Below, piece by piece: positions 32,949 to 41,473 of a stretch of DNA of 64,000 nt. The translations under genes and the position numbers were made by a program. Position 1 is the stretch's first letter, and each line of letters opens with the position of its first letter. The DNA comes from JAJXUB01 sp047974805 (GTDB taxonomy: Bacteria; Actinomycetota; Actinomycetes; Actinomycetales; Dermatophilaceae): assembly GCA_047974805.1 (NCBI GenBank), contig JBKECS010000016.1, positions 96,671 through 160,670 of the forward strand. Reading direction: 5' to 3'. The notes below the pieces were generated by a model. That model made no database searches. It was not told the DNA's origin and saw only the letters and a list, made by a program, of their open reading frames with translations.

Positions 32949-33934
32949 TGGCCAACCTACGCGCCGGCCTCATTGGGCTCGGCATGATGGGCCGTCACCA
33001 CGCCCGCGTCCTCGGGTCGCTGCCCGGAGTGGACCTCGTCGCTGTGGCCGATCCGGGTGGCGACGTGCATGGCGTCGCCGGGAGCCGTCCGGTGGAGTCC
33101 ACCATCGAACAGCTGATCGCCCACGGCCTGGACTATTGCATGGTTGCGGTGCCGACCGGGTTTCATGAAGAGATCGGGCTGTCGCTGGCTGCGGCCGGGG
33201 TGCACGCCATGATCGAGAAGCCGCTGGCCCAGGACACGCCGTCGTCACAGAGCCTGGTCGAGGCGTTCGCCAATGCCGGCTTGATCGGCGCGGTGGGACA
33301 CATCGAGCGCTATAACCCGGCACTGCAGCAGGCTCGGGCCAGGATCGAACAGGGAGACTTGGGCGAGGTCTACCAGGTGGTCACCCGCAGGCAGGGCCCG
33401 TTCCCCGCGCGGATCGCCGATGTCGGTGTGGTCAAGGACCTCGGCACGCACGATATCGACCTCACGGCCTGGGTGACCCAGCAGCAGTACACCTCGGTGG
33501 CGGCCAGGACGGCCTACCGCTCCGGGCGTCAGCACGAGGACATGGTCTCGGTGGTGGGACAGCTGTCCGGTGGGACGATCACCAACCACCTGGTGAACTG
33601 GCTGTCCCCGTTCAAGGAGCGGGTCACCATCATCACCGGCTCCAGGGGGGCCTTCACCGCGGATACCCTCACCGCGGACCTGTCCTTCCACGCCAACGGG
33701 GAGATCGCGCAGACCTGGGACGACATCGCGAACTTCCGCGGCGTCACCGAGGGCGACGTCATCCGGTATGCCATCGCCAAGCCGGAACCGTTGCGCACCG
33801 AGCACGAACAATTCCGGGACGCGGTTCTGGGCAAGGATGCCGACATCGTTACGTTGGCTCAGGGCCTGGCGACCGTTCGGGTTGCCGAGGCGTGTCTGGA
33901 GTCTGCTGCCTCGGGCGTCGTCGTCACCATCTAG
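32948..33934 (+). CDS. wbpB: Gfo/Idh/MocA-family UDP-sugar 3-dehydrogenase (WbpB/WlbA-like)
   Basis: This 328-residue oxidoreductase has an N-terminal Rossmann fold (GLIGLGMMGRHHARVL) and the family's EKP motif at residues 90-92. A C-terminal alpha/beta domain contains VGHIERYNPAL and VKDLGTHDIDL; the Glu-Arg-Tyr-Asn-Pro block is typical of WlbA/WbpB. It would oxidise C3 of UDP-GlcNAcA with NAD, supplying the keto sugar for WbpE. The ATG overlaps the aminotransferase stop by one base. It ends 41 bp before the convergent epimerase gene. Confidence 0.85.
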   Translation: MANLRAGLIGLGMMGRHHARVLGSLPGVDLVAVADPGGDVHGVAGSRPVESTIEQLIAHGLDYCMVAVPTGFHEEIGLSLAAAGVHAMIEKPLAQDTPSSQSLVEAFANAGLIGAVGHIERYNPALQQARARIEQGDLGEVYQVVTRRQGPFPARIADVGVVKDLGTHDIDLTAWVTQQQYTSVAARTAYRSGRQHEDMVSVVGQLSGGTITNHLVNWLSPFKERVTIITGSRGAFTADTLTADLSFHANGEIAQTWDDIANFRGVTEGDVIRYAIAKPEPLRTEHEQFRDAVLGKDADIVTLAQGLATVRVAEACLESAASGVVVTI

Positions 33935-33975
33935 ACCATCGAGCGTCCCCCGACAGCCACCAACAGCTGACCGGG

Positions 33976-35043
33976 TCAGCTTCGCTGACGCTCCCGGAGC
34001 GCAGCGACCACCTGCTGTGCCGCGTGCCCGTCGCCGTAGGGTTCCGCATCGGTGGCGGCCGGAGCAGCCCGATCCACGGCGTGGGTAAGCCCGCTCAAGT
34101 CATCGACCAGCTGATTCCAGCCCAGGTCAATTGTCTCAGTCCACTCGGTCTCAGTGCGGATGGTGGTGCAGGGGGTCCGCAGCAGGAAGGCTTCCTTCTG
34201 CAACCCACCAGAATCGGTGACCACGGCGCGGGCGGATTGCACGGCGGCGACCATGGCGGGGTATTCCATTGGCTGGATGACCCGCAGGGCCCCACCGGCC
34301 AGCTCGATGCGATGCTCGGCGCACTTGGCCACCAGGCGGGGGTGCGCGGTCAACACGACAGGATGATCCAGGCCGCGTAGGGCGTTGACGATAGCCCCCA
34401 GGCGGCCTGGATCGTCGGTGTTCTCCGCACGATGGATGGTAGCCAGAACGAAGTCGCCGTCGTGGGCATCATCGGGCAGATCAGCCGGCTGGGTGTCCTT
34501 GACCCGAGCGGCGACCTGGAGGCATACGTCGGTCATGACATCCCCGACGAGCACCGAGCGAGCGGCCAGACCCTCGGTGGCCAGGTTGTCCATCGCCAAT
34601 TCGGTGGGAGCCAAGCACAGGTCCGCCGCGTGATCGGTCAGGACCCTATTGTGCTCCTCGGGCATCCGCCGATTGCGCGAGCGCAGCCCCGCCTCGAGAT
34701 GTGCCAACGGCACATGCAGCTTCACCGCGGAAACGGCGCCGGCCAGGGTGCTGTTGGTGTCCCCGTACACCAGGACCCAGTCCGGTTGATGCTCGGTGAG
34801 CACCGCATCCATCGCCGACAACATCGCTCCGGTTTGGACCCCATGCGACCCCGAGCCCACGCCGAGGTGCACGTCCGGCTCCGGGATGCCCAGATCGGTG
34901 AAGAACACCGCCGACATGCGTTCGTCGTAGTGCTGACCGGTGTGCACGATGACATGGGCCTCGCCGCTGTCTTGCAGGGCCTGGGCAATGGGAGCCAGCT
35001 TGACGAATTGGGGGCGGGCACCAACCACCGAGAGCACCTTCAT
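33976..35043 (-). CDS. wbpI: UDP-N-acetylglucosamine 2-epimerase family (WbpI/WecB-like)
   Basis: This 355-residue GT-B fold epimerase shows SVVGARPQFVKLAP, VYGDTNSTLAGA, HLEAGLRSRNRRMPEEHNR and the late DSGGLQKEAFLL. Homologues epimerise either UDP-GlcNAc (WecB) or the diacetamido uronate (WbpI). Because the four other Wbp activities surround it, the WbpI role is favoured by context, not by a distinguishing residue I can point to. The frame continues to 35073, but ATG 35043 has GAGGAAAGG about 11 nt upstream. It is divergent from wbpA. Confidence 0.82.
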   Translation of the reverse strand: MKVLSVVGARPQFVKLAPIAQALQDSGEAHVIVHTGQHYDERMSAVFFTDLGIPEPDVHLGVGSGSHGVQTGAMLSAMDAVLTEHQPDWVLVYGDTNSTLAGAVSAVKLHVPLAHLEAGLRSRNRRMPEEHNRVLTDHAADLCLAPTELAMDNLATEGLAARSVLVGDVMTDVCLQVAARVKDTQPADLPDDAHDGDFVLATIHRAENTDDPGRLGAIVNALRGLDHPVVLTAHPRLVAKCAEHRIELAGGALRVIQPMEYPAMVAAVQSARAVVTDSGGLQKEAFLLRTPCTTIRTETEWTETIDLGWNQLVDDLSGLTHAVDRAAPAATDAEPYGDGHAAQQVVAALRERQRS

Positions 35044-35100
35044 GGACCCAGTCGTACCTTTCCTCACCGACACGTCGGCAACCGCCGAGGTGTGCGCGCC

Positions 35101-35189
35101 ACCCTACCGTGGGGCGGTCCGAGGCGAGCGTTCCGCCCGGCTAGAGTGATACCGCCAAGGCCGACCATTGCGTGCAAGGAACACCATTC
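35101..35189. promoter_or_regulatory. Divergent promoter region between wbpI and wbpA
   Basis: TAGAGT (35142-35147) is a -10 candidate for wbpA, giving a leader of about 36 nt with AAGGA at 35178-35182. TAGGGT (35106-35101) is a -10 candidate for the minus-strand epimerase. Neither has a clear -35. Confidence 0.4.
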
Positions 35190-36479
35190 ATGAAGATCGC
35201 CGTCGTCGCTCTGGGGAAGATCGGTCTTCCCCTCGCCGTCCAGTTCGCGGACAAAGGCCACGAAGTGGTGGGTGTCGATGTCAACCCTGCCACTGTCGAG
35301 AAGGTCAATGCCGCCACCGAGCCCTTCCCCGGGGAGGCCGGACTGGCGCAGAAGCTGGCCGACCTGGTCCCGGCCGGCCGGCTTCGGGCGACAACGGACT
35401 ATGCGGACGCCATCCCCGGCGCCGACGCAGTCGTCCTGGTCGTGCCGCTGTTCGTCGACGCAGACAGCAATCCCGATTTCGGTTGGATGGACTCGGCCAC
35501 GTCAAGTCTCGCCGAACACCTCACACCGGGGACGCTGGTGTCCTACGAGACCACCTTGCCGGTCGGCACAACGCGTAACCGCTGGAAGCCGATGATTGAG
35601 GAGGTGTCCGGGCTTGTCGAAGGTCGCGACTTCTTCCTCGTCTTCAGTCCCGAGCGGGTGTTGACCGGCCGGGTGTTCGCCGATCTGCGCAAATACCCCA
35701 AGCTCATCGGCGCTCTCGGGGACGAAGGGGCCGCCAAAGCACAAGCCTTTTACGAGGCCGTGCTCGATTTCGACGATCGGCCCGATCTGGATCGGCCCAA
35801 CGGGGTGTGGGACCTGGGCACCCCCGAGGCCAGTGAGTTGGCCAAGCTGGCTGAAACGACCTACCGGGACGTCAACATCGGGTTGGCCAATCAGTTTGCC
35901 CGATTCGCTGCCGGGCACGGCATCGACATCTACTCGGTCATTGAGGCGAGCAATTCCCAGCCGTTTAGCCACATTCACCGCCCCGGCATCGCCGTTGGCG
36001 GGCACTGTATCCCGGTCTACCCGCGGCTGTACCTGTTCACCGACCCCGATGCCACGGTGGTCAGCGCCGCCCGGGCGGCGAACAAGGCGATGCCCGACTA
36101 CACGGTCGGTCTCCTCGAAGGGGCTCACGGCTCCCTGGTGGGGCAGCGTGTGGCCGTGTTGGGCGCCGCCTACCGGGGCGGGGTCAAAGAGACGGCGTTC
36201 TCCGGGATCTTCGACACCGTCGAGGCGCTGGCCAGCAGGGGCGCCGTCCCGCTCGTGCATGACCCGATGTATGCGGATGACGAGCTAACCGTGATGGGCT
36301 TCGCTCCATATCACTATGGGGAACCGGTCGATGCTGCCGTCGTTCAGGCAGATCACGCCGAGTACTGCGATCTCACACCGAGCCAGTTGCCCGGCCTGCG
36401 GACCTTTGTCGACGGCCGGAACATCACCGATGCTGACGCCTTCGCCAACGTGACCTACCGGACTATCGGTCGGGGCTGA
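35190..36479 (+). CDS. wbpA: UDP-N-acetylglucosamine 6-dehydrogenase (WbpA-like)
   Basis: This 429-residue UDP-sugar dehydrogenase oxidises the C6 hydroxyl to a carboxylate in two NAD steps. It has KIAVVALGKIGLPLAVQFA, VVLVVPLFVDAD, SPERVLTG and the catalytic Cys in VGGHCIPVYP (about residue 272), followed by the C-terminal UDP-binding domain with LGAAYRGGVKET. The SPERVLTG/GGHCIPVYP forms are those of WbpA/WbpO/WecC enzymes acting on N-acetylated sugars, unlike Ugd at 18667. With B, D, E and I it completes a route to UDP-ManNAc3NAcA. The start is ATG 35190, with AAGGA 7 nt upstream. Confidence 0.87.
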   Translation: MKIAVVALGKIGLPLAVQFADKGHEVVGVDVNPATVEKVNAATEPFPGEAGLAQKLADLVPAGRLRATTDYADAIPGADAVVLVVPLFVDADSNPDFGWMDSATSSLAEHLTPGTLVSYETTLPVGTTRNRWKPMIEEVSGLVEGRDFFLVFSPERVLTGRVFADLRKYPKLIGALGDEGAAKAQAFYEAVLDFDDRPDLDRPNGVWDLGTPEASELAKLAETTYRDVNIGLANQFARFAAGHGIDIYSVIEASNSQPFSHIHRPGIAVGGHCIPVYPRLYLFTDPDATVVSAARAANKAMPDYTVGLLEGAHGSLVGQRVAVLGAAYRGGVKETAFSGIFDTVEALASRGAVPLVHDPMYADDELTVMGFAPYHYGEPVDAAVVQADHAEYCDLTPSQLPGLRTFVDGRNITDADAFANVTYRTIGRG

Positions 36480-36503
36480 TCGAGGGGCCAGCCGGCGCCG
36501 TGA

Positions 36504-37217
36504 TCAGCTGACCGGGTGGGTGATGCGTTCTTGACGCAAGCGGGCCGACAAGTCCCCGTCGGGGCCCCGGCTGAGCACAAGCGAACCGTCGCAGGCAAAG
36601 CAGCCCAGAACCTGTGCTAGGAACGTCGGCGTGCCGCTCGTGCTCGTGTGCACCCTGGCCTCACGTGGGTAGCTCACGCCCCAGGCGGGCAGTTCGGCAT
36701 ACGTGATCGTGTTTCCGGGAGGAACGGCCAACGCGGGGTCTGTGGGGGCCGGGACCCGCCAGACACTGAACTGGTCCGCGTAGTTGGCCAACTCGCAGGC
36801 TTCGTCAATAACCCCCGCAGGTAGTCCCATCGTGGCGGAACGAGCCAGCGCAGGCAGCGTGACCAGCACGCAGAGCCCTGCCACGGTGGGGTCTTGCGAG
36901 ATGACGAGGTCCGGTGAGCCGAAATTGCCCGAGCCGCGACCGAGGTCCAGACGTGCTCCGACGGACCAGGCCGCCAGGGCCCAATAGGCGGTGCGCCAAT
37001 GCGGCGGCAGACCCAACGTCACCGACGTTCCAGGGCCGGCGTCGAACTCCTCCTGCAGCAGATTGGCCGCCTTGGCCACCCAGTTGTCCAGTACCTTGGC
37101 CGACAGCTCGATCCGTTCGCCACGAGAGGGTCCATCCGTGTCGTCGTAGACGGTCAGTCGTGGGCGGGTCTCGTCCGAGGTGCGCAGGGCGGTCAGCAGG
37201 TCGGTGGCATAGGTCAC
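36504..37217 (-). CDS. TIGR03089-family protein (truncated ANL-like)
   Basis: This 237-residue protein matches the conserved actinobacterial family TIGR03089, which resembles the N-terminal part of AMP-forming acyl-CoA synthetases but lacks the adenylate-forming core motifs. Seen here are LTVYDDTDGPSRGERIELSAKVLDNWVAKAA-type features and GLPPHWRTAYWALAAWSVGA. The function is unknown. In M. tuberculosis the family member (Rv3268, from memory) adjoins the LCP gene; here it is separated by the polysaccharide cluster. GTG 37217 is chosen, with CAAGAT 6 nt upstream; the frame opens further but into the treYZ promoter. Confidence 0.75.
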   Translation of the reverse strand: MTYATDLLTALRTSDETRPRLTVYDDTDGPSRGERIELSAKVLDNWVAKAANLLQEEFDAGPGTSVTLGLPPHWRTAYWALAAWSVGARLDLGRGSGNFGSPDLVISQDPTVAGLCVLVTLPALARSATMGLPAGVIDEACELANYADQFSVWRVPAPTDPALAVPPGNTITYAELPAWGVSYPREARVHTSTSGTPTFLAQVLGCFACDGSLVLSRGPDGDLSARLRQERITHPVS

Positions 37218-37303
37218 AGGCCGATCTTGCCAAATGCCGAAGGTGGCACCGTTCCCGGCGGGCGATTGTGCATCCAGTCCTTGATTTTGGGAGGGTGTAG
37301 CCA

Positions 37304-40300
37304 ATGGGGACCCCGCGCAGCACGTACCGGTTGCAGATCACCGAGGAGTTCGACCTCCTTGCGGCCGCTCACACGCTGCCCTATCTGCACGATCTCGGCG
37401 TGGATTGGGTCTACCTCAGCCCGCTTCTGGCCAGTGAGTCCGGGTCCGAACACGGCTATGACGTCTCCGACCACCGCGCCATCGACCCCGCCCGCGGTCG
37501 TGGTTCCGGCTTGAGCGCTCTGTCCGCGGAGGCCCGCCGGCTCGGCATGGGTGTCTTGGTCGACATCGTGCCCAACCATGTCGGGATCGCCCGCCCGTGG
37601 GAGAACCCGTGGTGGTGGCACGTCCTGACGCACGGGCAGGACAGCCCATATGCCATGGCGTTCGACATCGACTGGGACTTCGGCGGCGGGCGGGTGCGGA
37701 TCCCCGTCGTCGGTGACGACGACGTGCGCCTGGACGGGAGCATCGCCAACCTGCGGGTCGAGGCGGGCGAACTGCACTATTACGACCTCCGCTTCCCGCT
37801 CGCCCCGGGCAGCGCCGGGCCGGGTGATGAGGAACGCCCCGATGCCGTCCACGCCCGCCAGCACTACGAGCTCATCGGCTGGCGGCGGGCTGACGCCGAG
37901 TTGAACTACCGGCGGTTCTTCGCGGTCAACACTCTCGCCGCGGTCCGGGTGGAGGACCCGCAGTGGTTCGCCGCCACGCACGAAGAGATCGGTCGATGGT
38001 TCACCGACGACCTCGTGGACGGCCTGCGGATCGACCACCCGGACGGGCTGCGGGACCCGGGGAAGTACCTCGACGATCTCGCCGAACTCACTGGCGGCGC
38101 GTACGTCCTAGTGGAGAAGATTCTCGCGCCGGGTGAGGAATTGCCCCGGGAATGGGCCACCGCCGGCACCACCGGCTACGACGTCCTCGCCCTCATCGAC
38201 CGGGTGCTCACCGACCCGGCCGGTGAGGGGCCGTTGACCGAGCTGGAGAGGGCACTGCGCGGCAGCGATCTCGATTGGCCGCAACTGACCCACGACTCCA
38301 AACGCACCGTCGCCGACACCGAACTTCGCGCCGAGGTGCGCCGCATCGCCCGCGACCTGCACCCGTTGCTGCTCCCCAGTGACGGCGCTGGCCCGGCGAC
38401 CGAGGACGTCGAAGATGCCGTCGCCGAGGTGCTGGCCACCTTCGGGGTATACCGCACCTACCTTCCCTTGGGCCGGGAGCATCTCGATGCCGCCATGCAC
38501 GCCGCCCGGGCCAGAGCACCGCACCTCGCGGAGACGCTCGACATCCTCGAACCGGTCCTCGGCGACGGCGCGGCCGAGGGCGCCGCCCGGTTCCAACAGA
38601 CCTCCGGCATGGTCATGGCCAAAGGCGTGGAGGATTGCGCCTTCTATCGCACCTCCCGCCTGACCAGCCTCACCGAGGTCGGCGCCGACCCTTCCGTCTT
38701 CGCGGTACCGGTCGCGGCCTTCCACGCCGCCATGGCCGTCCGTCAGGAGCACTGGCCGGAGGCGATGACCGCGGCCAGCACCCACGACACCAAACGTGGT
38801 GAGGACGTGCGGGCCCGGATCGCCGTCCTTGCCGAGCACCCCCACCAGTGGGCGCGGCTGCTGACACGCCTGCTCGACCTGACCCCGATGCCCGACCCCA
38901 ACCTCGCCAACCTGATGTGGCAGACCATCCTTGGGGCGTGGCCGCTGGAGCGGGAGCGCGCGCATACGTACGCCGAAAAGGCGATGCGCGAATCCGGGGA
39001 GCACACGACGTGGACCCGGATCGATGAGCGCTTCGAGGCCGCCGTGCATGCCGCCCTCGATGCCGCGTTCGACGACCCCGCGGTGGCCGACACCCTCGCC
39101 CAGGCACTCGACCTCATCGTCGAACCCGGCTGGAGCAACGCCCTGTCAGCCAAACTCATCGGGCTGACCATGCCCGGGGTGCCCGACATCTACCAGGGCG
39201 CCGAGCTGTGGGAACAATCCCTGGTCGACCCGGACAACCGCCGACCAGTGGACTTCGACGCCCGGCGGGCGAGCCTGGAGGCGATTGACGGCTCGAGGCA
39301 CCCATCGCGCCCGGTCGGCCTCGACGACGCCGGGGCGACCAAGCTGCACCTGGTGCACCGGGCATTGACGTTGCGCCGGGACCGGCCCGACCTCTTCACC
39401 GGCTACACCCCGCTGAGCGCGACCGGCCCCGCCGCCGACCACCTGCTCGCCTTCGACCGGGGCGGCGCGGTCACCCTCGCCACCCGACTACCCGTCGGTC
39501 TGGCCGGCCGGGGCGGATGGGGTCAGAGCGCCGTAGCGCTGCCCGCGGGCCGCTACCGGGACGAGCTGACCGGTGCCGTCCACGACGCCAACGGCGACCC
39601 GGTGGCGCTGGCCGACCTGCTGGCCGAGCTGCCGATCGCTCTGCTCGTCCGGCTCCCCGAACAGGTGCGCGAGCGCGGGCTGTTCGACGTGTGGGCCCCG
39701 AACGCGACCCGGCTGCGCCTGTCCATCGGCGAGGACATCGTGCCCATGCGTCCGATCGCCGGTGACTGGTGGACCCCCGACGCCCCGCTACCGGCGCAGG
39801 CCGGCACGGCGAACGGCGGCATCGACTACGGCTTCCTCATCGACGACGACGAGCGGGTCCTGCCTGACCCGCGCTCGCGTCGTCAACCGGGCGGGGTGCA
39901 CGCCCGCTCCCGCACCTGGGACCCGCGAGCCTATGCGTGGACCGACGGTCGGTGGCGAGCTCGGCCCCTGTCCGGCAGCGTCCTCTACGAGCTGCACGTG
40001 GGCACCTTCACCTCCGGCGGTACCTTGGACAGCGCCGTAGAGCGGCTGGACCATCTCGTCGAGCTCGGTATCGACGCGGTCGAGCTCATGCCGGTCAACG
40101 CCTTCAACGGGGAGTACGGCTGGGGCTATGACGCGGTTGCCTGGTTCGCCGTCCATGAGGCATACGGGGGACCGGAGGCGTATCAGCGGTTCGTCGACGC
40201 CTGCCATGCCCGTGGCCTGGCTGTCATCCAGGACGTCGTCTACAACCATCTGGGTCCGTCAGGGAACTACCTGCCCCGATTCGGCCCCTACCTCAAGGAG

Positions 40301-41458
40301 GGTCGCAGCGCGTGGGGTGAGCTGGTCAACCTCGACCGGGAGGGTTCGGGCGAGGTGCGCCGGTTCATCCTCGACGCCGCCACAGCCTGGTTCACCGACT
40401 TCCACGTCGACGGGCTGCGTCTGGACGCCGTGCACGCCTTCGCCGACGACTCGCCGGTCCACCTGCTCGAAGAACTCTCCGTCCAGACCGCCGCCCTCGC
40501 CGCGCAGCTGCGCCGCCCGTTGATGCTCATCGCCGAATCGGACCTCAACGACCCGGTGCTGGTGTTGCCGCGCATCGCCGGCGGGCTCGGCATCGACGCG
40601 CAATGGAGCGACGACTTCCACCACGGGCTGCGGGTGGCGCTCACCGGGGATATCGACGGCTACTACGCCGACTTCGCGCCGCTCTCCGCACTGGCCAAGG
40701 CCTACCAGGAGGGGTTCTTCCACGCGGGGACGTGGAGCAGCTTTCGTGGTCGGGACCACGGCAGGCCCCTTCACGTGGACACCTTCCCCGCGTGGAAACT
40801 GCTCGCCTACAGCCAGAACCACGACCAGGTCGGCAACCGGGCCCGCGGTGAACGGCTCACCGCGCACCTCGATCTCGATCAACTCGCCCTGGCCGCTCTG
40901 CTCACCCTGACTAGCCCCTACACGCCGATGCTCTTCGCCGGTGAGGAGTTCGCCGCGAGCACTCCATTCCCGTTCTTCACCTCCCACCCTGAGCCCGAGT
41001 TGGCCGCCGCCGTGCGTGAGGGCCGGTTCGTCGAGTTCGAGGCGATGGGTTGGGATCGGGCAAGCGTGCCGGACCCCCAGGACCCGGCCACGTATGTCGG
41101 GGCCCACCTGGACTGGGCGCAGGCAGCCGATCCGGTCGGGAACGGCGCCAGGCTGCTGGAGGCCTATCGGGGGCTGATCCGCATACGCCGCGAGCTGCCC
41201 GCACTGACCGATCCTGATCTGCGCGAGGTCGATGTCCACGCCGACGACGAGGCGCGCACCATGCTCATCCGCCGGGGCAGCGGGGCCCACGAGGTGGTCG
41301 TCGCGGCCAACTTCTCTGCCGAGCCCGCCACCGTGGACCTCGGCGAGCTGGCCCGTTACCGGCTCGCCTGGCACACCCCCTCAGGAGCGTCGCTGACCGG
41401 CTCGACGCTGCGACTTCCTCGGCATGGCGGCGCCGTGGCCGTCGTCGCAACGCGGTGA
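37304..41458 (+). CDS. Fused maltooligosyl trehalose synthase and trehalohydrolase (TreY-TreZ)
   Basis: This single uninterrupted 1384-residue frame joins two GH13 enzymes. Residues 1 to about 785 are TreY, which isomerises the reducing end of maltooligosaccharides to trehalose: YRLQITEEFDLLAA, WVYLSPLLAS, nucleophile region DGLRIDHPDG (about 240), acid VEKILAPGE (about 269) and ASTHDTKRGEDVRARI (about 490). Residues from about 790 are TreZ, which releases trehalose: FDVWAPNAT, YELHVGTFT, DGLRLDAVHA (about 1036), IAESDLNDP and SQNHDQVGNRARG. All catalytic acids are present in both halves. A strong GGGAGG lies about 9 nt before the ATG. No TreX debranching gene is nearby. The two enzymes are usually separate adjacent genes. 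Confidence 0.93.
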   Translation: MGTPRSTYRLQITEEFDLLAAAHTLPYLHDLGVDWVYLSPLLASESGSEHGYDVSDHRAIDPARGRGSGLSALSAEARRLGMGVLVDIVPNHVGIARPWENPWWWHVLTHGQDSPYAMAFDIDWDFGGGRVRIPVVGDDDVRLDGSIANLRVEAGELHYYDLRFPLAPGSAGPGDEERPDAVHARQHYELIGWRRADAELNYRRFFAVNTLAAVRVEDPQWFAATHEEIGRWFTDDLVDGLRIDHPDGLRDPGKYLDDLAELTGGAYVLVEKILAPGEELPREWATAGTTGYDVLALIDRVLTDPAGEGPLTELERALRGSDLDWPQLTHDSKRTVADTELRAEVRRIARDLHPLLLPSDGAGPATEDVEDAVAEVLATFGVYRTYLPLGREHLDAAMHAARARAPHLAETLDILEPVLGDGAAEGAARFQQTSGMVMAKGVEDCAFYRTSRLTSLTEVGADPSVFAVPVAAFHAAMAVRQEHWPEAMTAASTHDTKRGEDVRARIAVLAEHPHQWARLLTRLLDLTPMPDPNLANLMWQTILGAWPLERERAHTYAEKAMRESGEHTTWTRIDERFEAAVHAALDAAFDDPAVADTLAQALDLIVEPGWSNALSAKLIGLTMPGVPDIYQGAELWEQSLVDPDNRRPVDFDARRASLEAIDGSRHPSRPVGLDDAGATKLHLVHRALTLRRDRPDLFTGYTPLSATGPAADHLLAFDRGGAVTLATRLPVGLAGRGGWGQSAVALPAGRYRDELTGAVHDANGDPVALADLLAELPIALLVRLPEQVRERGLFDVWAPNATRLRLSIGEDIVPMRPIAGDWWTPDAPLPAQAGTANGGIDYGFLIDDDERVLPDPRSRRQPGGVHARSRTWDPRAYAWTDGRWRARPLSGSVLYELHVGTFTSGGTLDSAVERLDHLVELGIDAVELMPVNAFNGEYGWGYDAVAWFAVHEAYGGPEAYQRFVDACHARGLAVIQDVVYNHLGPSGNYLPRFGPYLKEGRSAWGELVNLDREGSGEVRRFILDAATAWFTDFHVDGLRLDAVHAFADDSPVHLLEELSVQTAALAAQLRRPLMLIAESDLNDPVLVLPRIAGGLGIDAQWSDDFHHGLRVALTGDIDGYYADFAPLSALAKAYQEGFFHAGTWSSFRGRDHGRPLHVDTFPAWKLLAYSQNHDQVGNRARGERLTAHLDLDQLALAALLTLTSPYTPMLFAGEEFAASTPFPFFTSHPEPELAAAVREGRFVEFEAMGWDRASVPDPQDPATYVGAHLDWAQAADPVGNGARLLEAYRGLIRIRRELPALTDPDLREVDVHADDEARTMLIRRGSGAHEVVVAANFSAEPATVDLGELARYRLAWHTPSGASLTGSTLRLPRHGGAVAVVATR

Positions 41459-41460
41459 CC

Positions 41461-41473
41461 TACGGTTGATCCC
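41461..41473 (+). promoter_or_regulatory. Leaderless -10 for the polytopic membrane protein gene
   Basis: TACGGT (41461-41466) is followed by 7 nt and GTG 41474. It begins 2 bp after the treYZ stop, so the downstream gene can be transcribed separately. Confidence 0.55.

Noticed and set aside
39600..39720. Assembly artefact joining treY and treZ
   Set aside because: The frame is continuous with normal codon usage through the junction and both enzymes are complete. I still cannot exclude it without reads.
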